Of a DNA stretch of 64,000 bases, positions 1-9,132 are shown in pieces. The stretch is taken from contig CP125320.1 in assembly GCA_030142985.1 (NCBI GenBank), positions 873,639-937,638 on the forward strand, written 5' to 3'. A program made the translations under genes and the position numbers. The DNA is from Candidatus Ruthturnera sp. Tsphm01 (lineage in GTDB: Bacteria > Pseudomonadota > Gammaproteobacteria > PS1 > Pseudothioglobaceae). Position 1 is the first letter of the stretch. Every line of letters begins with the position of its first letter. The notes beneath the pieces are model-generated. The model did no database searches. It worked only from the letters and a program-made list of their open reading frames with translations, and was not told the origin of the DNA.

Positions 1-685
1 CAATATGCTAAGCATCATAACCCAGCAAGGATTAGTGGGTAGAATTGATGGTATTTTAATGGACCTTGGCGTCTCTTCACCTCAGTTGGACAATGCACAG
101 CGTGGTTTTAGTTTTCAGGCTGATGGCCCACTAGACATGCGCATGAACCAAACCACAGGCATGAGTGCCACGCAATGGCTAAGGTCAGCCAATGAGGAAG
201 AAATTGCCAATGTTATTTATCAATTTGGTGATGAAAAAAAATCACGTCATATCGCCACTAAAATAAAAAAATATCAGCAAAACCACACATTGGAAACCAC
301 GTTAGCACTTGCTAATATTATTAGCGAAGTGGTAAAAAGGCAAAAAAACAAGCACCCTGCCACACGAACTTTTCAAGCCATACGTATCTTTATCAATCAA
401 GAGCTTAAACAACTTACAGATGCATTAGAGCAATCCAAAGATATTTTGAGTAAGGGTGGTAGGCTATCTATTATTAGTTTTCATTCGGTCGAAGATCGTA
501 TTGTTAAACGTTTTATTCAAAAAAATTCACGACAAAAAACTTTACCAAAAGGCTTGCCTATTATTGAACATAAAATTGAAAAAAACCTCTTAAAAGATTT
601 GGGTAAGCACTTTGCCAGTAAGACAGAAATTAGTAGCAACAAACGTGCTCGCAGTGCAATTTTACGAGTAGCAAGAAAAAATTAA
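1..685 (+). CDS. rsmH: 16S rRNA (cytosine1402-N4)-methyltransferase RsmH, 5' truncated by window edge
   Basis: RsmH (MraW) uses S-adenosylmethionine to methylate N4 of C1402 in the 16S rRNA P site. The visible part is about the C-terminal two thirds. It carries the family blocks DLGVSSPQLD, GPLDMRM, HPATRTFQAIRI and LSIISFHSVEDRIVKRF, and ends RSAILRVARK. The reading frame is open to base 1, so the true start lies outside the window and the first internal Met is not the start. It is followed after 1 base by ftsL, the standard order of the division and cell wall (dcw) cluster. Nothing looks damaged in the visible part. Confidence 0.96.
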   Translation, partial: NMLSIITQQGLVGRIDGILMDLGVSSPQLDNAQRGFSFQADGPLDMRMNQTTGMSATQWLRSANEEEIANVIYQFGDEKKSRHIATKIKKYQQNHTLETTLALANIISEVVKRQKNKHPATRTFQAIRIFINQELKQLTDALEQSKDILSKGGRLSIISFHSVEDRIVKRFIQKNSRQKTLPKGLPIIEHKIEKNLLKDLGKHFASKTEISSNKRARSAILRVARKN

Positions 686-686
686 A

Positions 687-959
687 ATGCGCTTAAATAT
701 CAACAGAACCAAACTTAATATTATACTAATACTAAGTGTTATTGTGTTGAGTGTTTTAACCATCTCTTGGCATCATCAAGTGTATCTTTTGCATGTTCAG
801 TCAAAACGTATAGAGATACAAAATCATCAATTAGTTGCCCTACATAAACAATTATTAATCGAACAATCACAAGCAATAAGTGGTCATGAAATTAAAGCTA
901 GGGCTATAAAAAAATTAAAAATGCAAACACCTGAAAGACAAAGAGAGTTGTTATTATGA
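687..959 (+). CDS. ftsL: cell division protein FtsL
   Basis: A 90-residue bitopic membrane protein with a short basic cytoplasmic tail, one transmembrane segment at about residues 10-29 (LNIILILSVIVLSVLTI), and a periplasmic helical segment likely to form a coiled coil. FtsL forms the FtsQLB complex at the divisome and relays activation to FtsWI. The primary sequence is weakly conserved, as usual for FtsL. The call rests on size, topology and position between rsmH and ftsI. Its stop overlaps the ftsI start by 4 bases (ATGA), which suggests translational coupling. Confidence 0.88.
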   Translation: MRLNINRTKLNIILILSVIVLSVLTISWHHQVYLLHVQSKRIEIQNHQLVALHKQLLIEQSQAISGHEIKARAIKKLKMQTPERQRELLL

Positions 960-2839
960 GTGGAAAAATATCAACCATTTCAAAAAAATTGACACTAGGG
1001 CGAGTACAAAATTATTGGTATAGACAAGGCGCAATTAAGTATTTTTTTATATTTCTTTTTAGTATTTTTGCTTATCAAGTCACTTCTATATCGCAATCTA
1101 GCATCATAGGCTTGTCAATACAAGACAGAGCTTATTATCAAGCCGTTAGTTTAGAGGAAAAAATTGCCCAACGAGGTGATATTCTAGATAGGAATGGGCA
1201 TATCCTTGCCAGTAATTTACTGTTAAAACGCATTAATTTAGACCCGACACTGATTCAAGTTGAGTTTATTCCTAAGTTGGCGCATGTCCTAGATATGAAA
1301 GTTCAAACGCTTAGCAAGTTACTTGCATCAAAGCGGAAAATTGGCTCAAAATATTTGATTATTAAAAAAAATATCATACTCACTAACCCTATTTTTGACA
1401 AATTAAAGCAATTAAAATTAATGAGAATTCCAATCTGTGTAAACAAAAAGATTGCTAATAAATTGAGCTTTATTGAACACACCTTAAACACTTTAAACCT
1501 ACAAAAGACAAAAACAACCTACACCCTTGTTAAGCAATGTAAAAAAGCAAGAATTGCTGGCGTGGCATTACAACAAGATACGAAAAGATACTATCCAAAA
1601 AACGCCTCATTAGCGCCACTGCTAGGTCGAGTTAACGCCAATAAAAAGGGCACTTCTGGCATTGAAGGGGAGTTTGAAAATATCCTTACTGGGCATAATG
1701 GACAGACGTTGATTAACTTTAAAGCCAATACCAGTGAAACATATTTCAATTCTAAAACAATCACTCCAAAACAACAAGGTCAAAACATAATACTGACCAT
1801 TGATGCTGACATTCAATACCATGCTTATGAAGCCATTAAAAAATCGGTTCAAAAGCATGAAGCGGATTCAGGCTCAGCCATCATTCTTGCGCCAAATGGC
1901 GAAGTGTTGGCTATGGTTAATTACCCTGCTGATAATCCAAATGATAATAACACTTACAATACTGAACATTATCGCAATAGAGTGCTGTCTGACAAAGTAG
2001 AGCCTGGCTCAACCATGAAGCCATTTACTATGCTTTTAGCATTGGATAAAAACCAAATAACAGCCACTGAAGATGAACTTATTGATGTTTCAAAACGTAT
2101 TGGACATATCAAGCCAGATGGTAAATACAAACAGATGACGATTAAAAAAATATTGCAAAAATCTCACAACCTTGGCACTGTTAATGTCTCTGAAAGACTT
2201 GAATCAGAAGCCATGTACAATACTTGGAATAAGTTAGGATTTGGACATCAACTAGGCCTTATACCAAGCATTGAAAACTCTGGCTCATTGAGGCACTTTA
2301 GTTCATGGGCATTAAGCGATAAACGTACTTTATCATTTGGCCATGGTCCAATGGAGACTAATCTAGCACAACTGGCTAGAGCTTATTTGGTATTTGCCAA
2401 TGAAGGTGCGATGCCGCCATTAAAACTGATTAAAAATACCAGCACCTATGAGGACACAATTCAAATATTCAGCAAGCAATCTATTGCAAAAATTGCCCAG
2501 TTATTAAGTTCAGTCACCTCAAATCAAGGGTCGGGATATCGGGCACAAATTAAGGGCTACAACGTGGCTGGCAAGACAGGAACAGCAGAGATGGTCGTTA
2601 ATGGCTCATATAATAAAAAGGGCGCTAAACGTACTTTCTTTACTGGTTTTATGCCTGTTAAAAAACCTAAGTACATTATGGCAGTGAGACTTGATTATCC
2701 TAAAAAATGCTATACCTCCTGGGATCCTAATCTTCGCAACAAATGCGAAGGGTCAAACTCAGCAGCAATGGTATTTAAAGAGGCAATGAGGCATATTTTA
2801 ACCAATGATACCTCAATCAAATTAAGCGTGAAAAACTAA
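956..2839 (+). CDS. ftsI: peptidoglycan D,D-transpeptidase FtsI (PBP3)
   Basis: Septal class B penicillin-binding protein that cross-links peptidoglycan in the divisome. It is 627 residues, with an N-terminal membrane anchor at about residues 27-45, a PBP dimerisation domain (block AQRGDILDRNG near residue 72), and a transpeptidase domain. The three active-site motifs are present: S352-T-M-K355 with the nucleophilic serine, S403-H-N405, and K540-T-G542. Its end overlaps the convergent dnaG gene by 4 bases, so the dcw cluster stops here. The usual next genes (murE, murF, mraY) are not adjacent, which indicates that the cluster is split in this genome. Confidence 0.96.
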   Translation: MSGKISTISKKLTLGRVQNYWYRQGAIKYFFIFLFSIFAYQVTSISQSSIIGLSIQDRAYYQAVSLEEKIAQRGDILDRNGHILASNLLLKRINLDPTLIQVEFIPKLAHVLDMKVQTLSKLLASKRKIGSKYLIIKKNIILTNPIFDKLKQLKLMRIPICVNKKIANKLSFIEHTLNTLNLQKTKTTYTLVKQCKKARIAGVALQQDTKRYYPKNASLAPLLGRVNANKKGTSGIEGEFENILTGHNGQTLINFKANTSETYFNSKTITPKQQGQNIILTIDADIQYHAYEAIKKSVQKHEADSGSAIILAPNGEVLAMVNYPADNPNDNNTYNTEHYRNRVLSDKVEPGSTMKPFTMLLALDKNQITATEDELIDVSKRIGHIKPDGKYKQMTIKKILQKSHNLGTVNVSERLESEAMYNTWNKLGFGHQLGLIPSIENSGSLRHFSSWALSDKRTLSFGHGPMETNLAQLARAYLVFANEGAMPPLKLIKNTSTYEDTIQIFSKQSIAKIAQLLSSVTSNQGSGYRAQIKGYNVAGKTGTAEMVVNGSYNKKGAKRTFFTGFMPVKKPKYIMAVRLDYPKKCYTSWDPNLRNKCEGSNSAAMVFKEAMRHILTNDTSIKLSVKN

Positions 2840-4608
2840 CTTTTAAGTTTGCCTTTTCTTGCCTGTAGACTTTTTGTATATTCTGCTTCATTTGTGATTA
2901 ATAAAGCACTTTGTTCTTTTTGTTTTTCTTCAATCTTCAACAAAGCATCCAGAAACTCACCCTTATAGTCGTAATTCTTTAACACTTTTTTCTTATTGTA
3001 TAAATCAAGCAATTGTTGTCTTTTCTGAGGGAATGGCTCTATCATAGTCTCTAAAGTAATGTCTTCTTGCAATAAGGTCGAACTAGCCAACTCTTGCAAC
3101 ACATCTGCATTATTAATTTTTCTCACTCTTAGTTCTATTGTTTCATCAGACATAGAAGGATAATTCAGCAACAAGCCAATCATTTGATCAATTAATGAGT
3201 TATTACTCTTAACAGATGCTGGTGTTTGATGATTTTCATTACCATTATAGACATCAAACATGGGTGGCTCTTCATAATTTTGTGACGTGTCAAATGTATT
3301 GGCTTGAGTGGGTGTATTTTGCCGCTCTAATATAGATTTAACCTGCCTAACACTTTGATTAACCTCTCTTGATAACCCTTCTAACAACTGTTGTTGGTAA
3401 GTTTCATAATTTATTTTCCTTAATAATGTTGATACTTTTTCTAAAAATAAAGTTTTGCCTTCAATGGTATCAAAATCCACTTCTGCCTTAACATGGCTAA
3501 ATAAAAATTTACTCAAAGGTTGTGCATTTTCAATACGCTTTACAAACGCTTTACTTGATTCTTTTTTAATTAAAGTATCTGGGTCTTCTCCATCTGGCAA
3601 AAATAAAAATTTAACAACCATGCCAGCCTTAATCACTGTCAAAGTGATATTTAAAGCCCGCCAAGCAGCCTTTTTCCCCGCCTTATCGCCATCAAAACAA
3701 AAAATAATGGTGTTTGTTGTACGCGATAGAATATTTAAATGCTCTATCGTAGTTGCTGTACCTAAAGCGGCAACCACTTGTGATATGCCCGCCTGATGAA
3801 GGGCGAGTACATCCATATAACCCTCTACTACCAATATATAATCAATCGAGCGTGAATGTTTGCGTGCGTGATACAGCCCATAAAGTTCCTTTGATTTCGA
3901 GAAAATCGGGCTTTCCTGAGAATTGAGATATTTGGCTTTGGCGTTGTTATCAAATGCCCTACCGCCAAAAGCAATTACATTGCCTCTACTGTTATGAATA
4001 GGAAACATCAAACGATCACGAAAAAAATCATAATCACCATATTCGCCTGTTTTAACCAAACCCAGTGCTTTTAAATCAGTTGTCGATTGTGCGTTTTTCT
4101 CAAAATTAAGCAATAAATCCTTATTGCCGGGCGTAGCAAAACCCAACTCAAAGCGTTCGGCGATTTCACTACTGATGCTACGATTTTGTGCATAATTAAC
4201 GGCTTTTCCTTTGGCAGGCGAGGCTCTAAATTGTTGTGCATAAAAATCACTTACCGCCTTAGACAATGCACGGTAACGCTCGAATTTAGGGTTAACTGGC
4301 TTAGCATTCTCATCATACACCACGCTGATTCCTGATTCGCCAGCAATGGTCTCTATCGCCTCAACCAAGCCTAGATTGTCAAACTTCATAACAAAGTTAA
4401 TCACACCGCCACCCTCACCACAACCAAAGCATTTATACATTTGCTTTTCAGCTGAAACGCTAAACGACGGGTTTTTTTCATGATGAAATGGGCAACATGC
4501 CTTATAATCTTTGCCTGCCTTTTTAAGTGGCACACGCCGATTAATTATGTCAATAATATCTACACGATTAGGTAAATCATCTTTAAAATCTGTATTAACA
4601 AATGGCAT
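2836..4608 (-). CDS. dnaG: DNA primase DnaG
   Basis: Synthesises RNA primers at the replication fork. The 590-residue length is close to the usual 580-600. It has the N-terminal CHC2 zinc finger (CCPFHHEKNPSFSV then CFGCGEGG, about residues 38-67), the RNA polymerase core with the basic motif region, and a TOPRIM domain with the acidic EGYMD block (about residue 262) and FDGDKAGKKAA. A low-complexity linker near residue 430 precedes the helical DnaB-binding C-terminus. The gene is convergent with ftsI and separate from rpsU and rpoD, its partners in E. coli. Confidence 0.96.
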   Translation of the reverse strand: MPFVNTDFKDDLPNRVDIIDIINRRVPLKKAGKDYKACCPFHHEKNPSFSVSAEKQMYKCFGCGEGGGVINFVMKFDNLGLVEAIETIAGESGISVVYDENAKPVNPKFERYRALSKAVSDFYAQQFRASPAKGKAVNYAQNRSISSEIAERFELGFATPGNKDLLLNFEKNAQSTTDLKALGLVKTGEYGDYDFFRDRLMFPIHNSRGNVIAFGGRAFDNNAKAKYLNSQESPIFSKSKELYGLYHARKHSRSIDYILVVEGYMDVLALHQAGISQVVAALGTATTIEHLNILSRTTNTIIFCFDGDKAGKKAAWRALNITLTVIKAGMVVKFLFLPDGEDPDTLIKKESSKAFVKRIENAQPLSKFLFSHVKAEVDFDTIEGKTLFLEKVSTLLRKINYETYQQQLLEGLSREVNQSVRQVKSILERQNTPTQANTFDTSQNYEEPPMFDVYNGNENHQTPASVKSNNSLIDQMIGLLLNYPSMSDETIELRVRKINNADVLQELASSTLLQEDITLETMIEPFPQKRQQLLDLYNKKKVLKNYDYKGEFLDALLKIEEKQKEQSALLITNEAEYTKSLQARKGKLKS

Positions 4609-4649
4609 TTTCTGTAATCAATATTTAAGACATTTAAAATTATATTTTA

Positions 4650-5546
4650 ATGACAAAAACAAAGTTCTATCATCCTAAATTTATACCCACCTGGGCTTTA
4701 TTTGGCTTGATGAAACTAAGCGCTAAATTGCCGCTTAAAATTCAGTTAATGATGGGCAAAATAATAGGCAGAATACTATACCCACTATTAAGTAGATTTA
4801 GGAAAATTGCCTTTGTGAATATCTCTAAATGCTTTCCTAATAAAAACAAAGCCCAAGTGTCTCGTTTAGTTAAACAACATTTCGAAGCATTAGGTATTGG
4901 ACTGTTTGAAATATCAAATTGCTTTTATTTAAGCAATAAAAGGCTTAAGCAACACTATCATATTAAAGGTGCTGAAATTTTACAAAATGCCTTAGATGGC
5001 CAACAAAACATTATTTTACTTGTTGGGCATTTTACAACAATGTTTCTTGTTGGCAGAATACTATCACTAGATTTTAATATTGCTGATATTTATCGCCCGC
5101 AAAATAATGCATTATTTGATGAAAAAATGAAAAAATTACTCACCCAACATGGTATTGCCATGATTAAAGCAAAAGACACCAGAGCATTAATTAAAACATT
5201 AAAGTCAGGTCTGCCAATTTGGTATGCACATGACCAAGATTTAGGAATTAAAACCAGCACATTTGCGCCCTTTTTCAATATCCAAACCGCAACTATCAAA
5301 GCCACAGCAAAATTGGCAAAAGTAAACAATACAGTAGTTATACCTCTGTCTTTTGCTCGACATCAAACATCTTATATATTAGAATTATCCCCTGCTTTAA
5401 CAAACTACCCTAATACTGATGCTGTAAAGAATGCTTTAGTTACTAACCAAATATTACAACAACAAATTTTAAAAGCACCAGAGCAATATTTATGGATTCA
5501 TAGGCGCTTTAAAACTAGACCAAATAATGAATCATCTTTTTATTAA
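4650..5546 (+). CDS. LpxL/HtrB-family lysophospholipid acyltransferase-like protein
   Basis: A 298-residue member of the family that adds secondary acyl chains to Kdo2-lipid IVA at the inner membrane. It has a hydrophobic N-terminus (PTWALFGLMKLSAKLPL), the block GKIIGRILYPLLSRFRKIA, and the conserved C-terminal stretch near WIHRRFKTRP. The catalytic HX4(D/E) motif is atypical: His127 in VGHFTTMF is followed five positions later by Phe132 rather than an acid. The conserved AHDQD segment near residue 195 and TFAPFFN follow. It may be a divergent acyltransferase, a paralogue with other chemistry, or inactive. It stands alone between dnaG and rpsO. Confidence 0.8.
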   Translation: MTKTKFYHPKFIPTWALFGLMKLSAKLPLKIQLMMGKIIGRILYPLLSRFRKIAFVNISKCFPNKNKAQVSRLVKQHFEALGIGLFEISNCFYLSNKRLKQHYHIKGAEILQNALDGQQNIILLVGHFTTMFLVGRILSLDFNIADIYRPQNNALFDEKMKKLLTQHGIAMIKAKDTRALIKTLKSGLPIWYAHDQDLGIKTSTFAPFFNIQTATIKATAKLAKVNNTVVIPLSFARHQTSYILELSPALTNYPNTDAVKNALVTNQILQQQILKAPEQYLWIHRRFKTRPNNESSFY

Positions 5547-5550
5547 CTTT

Positions 5551-5580
5551 TTAAGAACAATAAAGCAATTAGCGTATAAT
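5551..5580 (+). promoter_or_regulatory. candidate sigma-70 promoter of rpsO
   Basis: A perfect TATAAT hexamer at 5575-5580 is preceded, 18 bases upstream, by TTAAGA at 5551-5556 (4 of 6 matches to TTGACA). It lies between the lpxL-like gene and rpsO and leaves a leader of about 30 bases, which is T-rich and has no obvious Shine-Dalgarno sequence. Confidence 0.45.
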
Positions 5581-5615
5581 TCATCTTTTTTATTATTTTT
5601 GATTATAGATTTATT

Positions 5616-5876
5616 ATGTCGATTAATACCCAAGCAATTATTAAAGAATATCAGAGTAAAACTGGTGATACTGGCTCAACCAATGTACAAGTTGCCTTAT
5701 TAACAGCTCGTATTAAACACCTAACTGAGCATTTTAAAATTCATAAAAAAGACCACCATTCAAGAAGAGGACTTTTACATTTAGTTTCTCAACGCAAAAA
5801 ATTACTAGCCTATCTTAGAGATACTAATACAACTGCTTATTCAGACCTAATTAATCGTTTAGGGCTTAGAAAATAA
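5616..5876 (+). CDS. rpsO: 30S ribosomal protein S15
   Basis: An 86-residue primary 16S rRNA-binding protein of the small subunit platform. It contains the family signature [38 protein letters not shown] and ends with the usual LINRLGLRK. In most gammaproteobacteria rpsO is followed by pnp. Here the downstream neighbour is a convergent sigma-54 response regulator gene, so the rpsO-pnp pair is broken at this locus. Confidence 0.98.
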   Translation: MSINTQAIIKEYQSKTGDTGSTNVQVALLTARIKHLTEHFKIHKKDHHSRRGLLHLVSQRKKLLAYLRDTNTTAYSDLINRLGLRK

Positions 5877-5920
5877 TTTAAATCTAATAATCAGTTGTTT
5901 GACCACAGCTAATTAACTCC

Positions 5921-7264
5921 TTAATCGCCTAAATTATAACGTTTAATCATCCGATATACACTTCTCTCGCTAATATCAAGAATATTAGCAACTTCGTATC
6001 GGTGTCCAGAAAATTCATCAAGTAACATGGTTAGATATTCGCAAGTCAGTTCATCCAAACTAGGGTTTTTAGAAAATGAAATGTTCACATTACTATTCTG
6101 TTTTTGACCAGCGTCAAAAGCCAAATGTTGCTCTTTAATTTTTTTAGAATTCCCAGACAAAATAATAGAACGCTCAATAACATTTTTAAGTTCTCTAATG
6201 TTGCCAGGCCAATTATACAAATTAAGTTTTTTAATTGACCCAGGTGTAAGCTCTTTGTCAATACGTTGAGAAAATTTATGATTTTTTAAAAAAAAGTGTG
6301 CCAATAATTCAATATCTTTACGTCGCTCTCGTAATGGAGGGGCTACAATAGAAAATACATTCAATCGATAATACAAATCTGAGCGAAATTCTCCACTTTC
6401 ACCCATTTCCAATAAATTTTGACGATTAGTTGCGCTAATAATTCTAACATTTACATTTAAAACTTTATTACCGCCCAATCTTCTAAAAGTACCAGTCTCT
6501 ATTACTCTTAGTAATTTTGTTTGTATTTTGGGGTCTATTTCGCCAATCTCATCTAAAAACAATGAGCCACCTTTAGCCTCTTCTATTAATCCTTTTTTTT
6601 GTCTATCTGCACCCGTAAATGAGCCTTTTTCATGCCCGAACAATTCAGATTCAAACACATTCTCTGCAATCGTGCAACAGTCAACTACAACAAAATTCCT
6701 CTCTGTGCGTACACTATTTTCATGAATGTGTCTAGCAATCAACTCTTTACCAGTGCCACTTTCACCCGTTATCAAAACAGACGCATCACTAGGAGCCACT
6801 GCCAAAATAAGCTCTTTAACCTTATTGAAAGACTCGGTATCACCAATCATTGCATAGTCTTTGTACTCATTTTTAAGATTTTTCTTAAAAAAGTGACAAT
6901 CGAATTGTAGTTCATTGGTTTTAATAATTTTTTCAATCGTTAAAAGCAACTTTTCAGGCAAAATTGGCTTAACCAAATATTCTGACACCCCAGCTTTAAT
7001 CGCCATCACTGCATCGCCCACATTGGCATAAGCTGTTAGCAATATTGTAGGGGCGGCATTTATCAGGTATTCAATATGATCACAAACCCAAGCGTCGGGC
7101 AACTTTAAGTCAGAAATAATAACATCAGGTTCGTTCGCATCAAGATAGTCTTTTGCTTGTTTCCAATTATATGCGCTGCTTACTTTATACTCATTGCTCA
7201 ACCCACTTACAATTAAACTGTTAAGTGTTTTGTTATCTTCAATAACTAATATTTGCCGTTTCAT
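5921..7264 (-). CDS. sigma-54-dependent response regulator (NtrC family)
   Basis: A 447-residue transcription activator with three domains. The receiver domain (about 1-118) has the acidic pocket E9-D10 and phosphoacceptor Asp52 in ISDLKLP. The AAA+ domain (about 140-375) has Walker A GESGTGKE, the sigma-54 contact loop GSFTGA (a common variant of GAFTGA), and the sensor region PGNIREL. The C-terminal Fis-type helix-turn-helix contains YEVANILDISERSVYRMIKR. The start overlaps the end of the upstream sensor kinase gene by 4 bases, so they form a cotranscribed two-component pair. With rpoN two genes upstream, it most likely activates the adjacent molybdoenzyme genes; that target is inference. 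Confidence 0.95.
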   Translation of the reverse strand: MKRQILVIEDNKTLNSLIVSGLSNEYKVSSAYNWKQAKDYLDANEPDVIISDLKLPDAWVCDHIEYLINAAPTILLTAYANVGDAVMAIKAGVSEYLVKPILPEKLLLTIEKIIKTNELQFDCHFFKKNLKNEYKDYAMIGDTESFNKVKELILAVAPSDASVLITGESGTGKELIARHIHENSVRTERNFVVVDCCTIAENVFESELFGHEKGSFTGADRQKKGLIEEAKGGSLFLDEIGEIDPKIQTKLLRVIETGTFRRLGGNKVLNVNVRIISATNRQNLLEMGESGEFRSDLYYRLNVFSIVAPPLRERRKDIELLAHFFLKNHKFSQRIDKELTPGSIKKLNLYNWPGNIRELKNVIERSIILSGNSKKIKEQHLAFDAGQKQNSNVNISFSKNPSLDELTCEYLTMLLDEFSGHRYEVANILDISERSVYRMIKRYNLGD

Positions 7265-9108
7265 AAGTGTTTGCCTTCTCTAGGTAGTTGTATAGTAAAA
7301 ATTGTGCCCTTTTGCAAGGTGCTACTTACAGTTAATGTGCCATGATATTTTCTAACAATATTTTGACAAATAGCCAACCCAAGACCCAGCCCTTTAGATT
7401 CATCTGCGCGCTTGGTATAAAAAGGATAGAATATTTTTTGTATATCTTCTATAACAATACCTATTCCATTATCTTTAAAAGTAATTTCAATAAAGTCACC
7501 AATGACTTTCATACTAACTACAATTTTCCCGCCATTTGGCATGGCATGAAAAGAATTATGAATCATGTTTAAAGTAATAATTCTCAAGTCACTATCAGCA
7601 CCTAATATTATCAATTCATCTTCATTTTCATAATAATGGCTAATCTGTATGTTGTTGTTTTCCGCTTCATATTTCAATAAACTCAAAGTTTCTAATATTG
7701 CTTCTTTAACAAAAACAATTTCAGGATTGCTTGGCTTGGCGCCTATTTTTAGTAATCTATTAGTAATCCCAATGCAAGCCTGCACCTCTTTTCCAATAAT
7801 TTTTAAATTACGTAATAATTCATCGTTATGATAATTTTTATCATTACAAAGATTCACGCAAAAACTTAAGGCAAAATTAATTGAAGACAATGGGTTTAAT
7901 ATTTCATGCGCAACGCCACAGGAAAGCATACCCAACTCTTCTAGGCGACTTTCATGTGAATGGGTAATTTCGGTATCAAAATCTCTAATTGATTCAATAA
8001 TAAGTACCTCTTTCATGCCATTTTTTTCAATATACATGGGTGTTGCACTCACCTCAACATAATGAGAATTGCCCTCTTTGTCTTTATGTTTTTGAATGGT
8101 TTTAACACCTTTATTATGTTTTAATATTTCAAACACTGGGCATGTGGTAAGTGTGTTAGCACAAGACTCATTAGTTTGAAAATTAACCTGATAGCATTTA
8201 TTAAAACCGCTGTTAATTTTGTGTTTATCTTTATAAGCTTGATTACTAAGGATGATATCAAAATTCTTATTAATAATACAAATACCATCTGGAAAGGTAT
8301 TGATTAAATTTTGTAAAAATAATTCACTTGCTTTGAGTTGTTGAATTTTTTTATCCAAACTCTCAGCCATAAAGTTAAAATTATTTGCCAAATCTGATAA
8401 TTCATCGTTGTTATTTAAGGTTATTCTTGTGTCAAGTTTTCCAGTAGCAAAAGCCATACTAGCAAGTGATATTTTATTCATTGGCTTGAGAATAAAACGC
8501 CTGATGAACCACAATCCACCAGCAATATTAATCAGCGCAATAATTGCACCAGAGCCCATTAATAATAACAAACTTTTAAATACTCTATTTGCAACATTAC
8601 TAACATCATAATCTAGCGCTATATAACCCCTTATTGAATGTTGTTGGTCGGTTTTATGACACTGCTTGCAAGCCTTCTCAGTATTAATAGGGCTGATATT
8701 TCTTAAAATATCTACATTATTTGGCTTAGATATAATCTTGTAAGCATGTAAAGTGTCATTAAAATCATTACTAGCTTTTTTGCCTATATTTTCTAATTGA
8801 CTTGAAAAAGATATAACTCCCCCGCCTGACAAAACAGAAATAGAAATTAAGTTGGGATCTACTTTGACTAAATCAATCATTATCTGATTCAACTTATCCT
8901 TCTTACTACTAAGCATACTTCTCTTTAATGAATCGTAAAAAAAGGCGTTAATATGTTTAACAGTGTTTTCATGTTCAACATATAACTGCCTCTCATACAA
9001 AATAGTAAAAATACCAATAAAGATTGCCATACTCACAAAAATACCAGCAAGTGTGCCAAGAATTAGTTTCTTGTTAAGATTAAAGCGCTTAAGTTGGAAT
9101 TTTTGCAT
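7261..9108 (-). CDS. sensor histidine kinase with periplasmic c-type haem motif and Cys-rich PAS domain
   Basis: A 615-residue membrane kinase. It has TM1 (about 15-38), a periplasmic domain of about 140 residues ending in a haem c attachment motif C147-K-Q-C150-H151, and TM2 (about 183-207). These are followed by a HAMP-like linker, a PAS domain (about 262-380), a HisKA segment with phospho-acceptor His401 (VAHEILNP), and a HATPase domain with GLGLGLAICQNIV. The PAS domain contains the cysteine set KCYQ...ESCAN...TCPVFE. Haem attachment by the cytochrome c maturation system would make it a periplasmic redox or gas sensor; the ligand is unknown. It is cotranscribed with the response regulator downstream. 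Confidence 0.92.
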   Translation of the reverse strand: MQKFQLKRFNLNKKLILGTLAGIFVSMAIFIGIFTILYERQLYVEHENTVKHINAFFYDSLKRSMLSSKKDKLNQIMIDLVKVDPNLISISVLSGGGVISFSSQLENIGKKASNDFNDTLHAYKIISKPNNVDILRNISPINTEKACKQCHKTDQQHSIRGYIALDYDVSNVANRVFKSLLLLMGSGAIIALINIAGGLWFIRRFILKPMNKISLASMAFATGKLDTRITLNNNDELSDLANNFNFMAESLDKKIQQLKASELFLQNLINTFPDGICIINKNFDIILSNQAYKDKHKINSGFNKCYQVNFQTNESCANTLTTCPVFEILKHNKGVKTIQKHKDKEGNSHYVEVSATPMYIEKNGMKEVLIIESIRDFDTEITHSHESRLEELGMLSCGVAHEILNPLSSINFALSFCVNLCNDKNYHNDELLRNLKIIGKEVQACIGITNRLLKIGAKPSNPEIVFVKEAILETLSLLKYEAENNNIQISHYYENEDELIILGADSDLRIITLNMIHNSFHAMPNGGKIVVSMKVIGDFIEITFKDNGIGIVIEDIQKIFYPFYTKRADESKGLGLGLAICQNIVRKYHGTLTVSSTLQKGTIFTIQLPREGKHL

Positions 9109-9132
9109 AAAAATATAAAGTTACTGACATAG

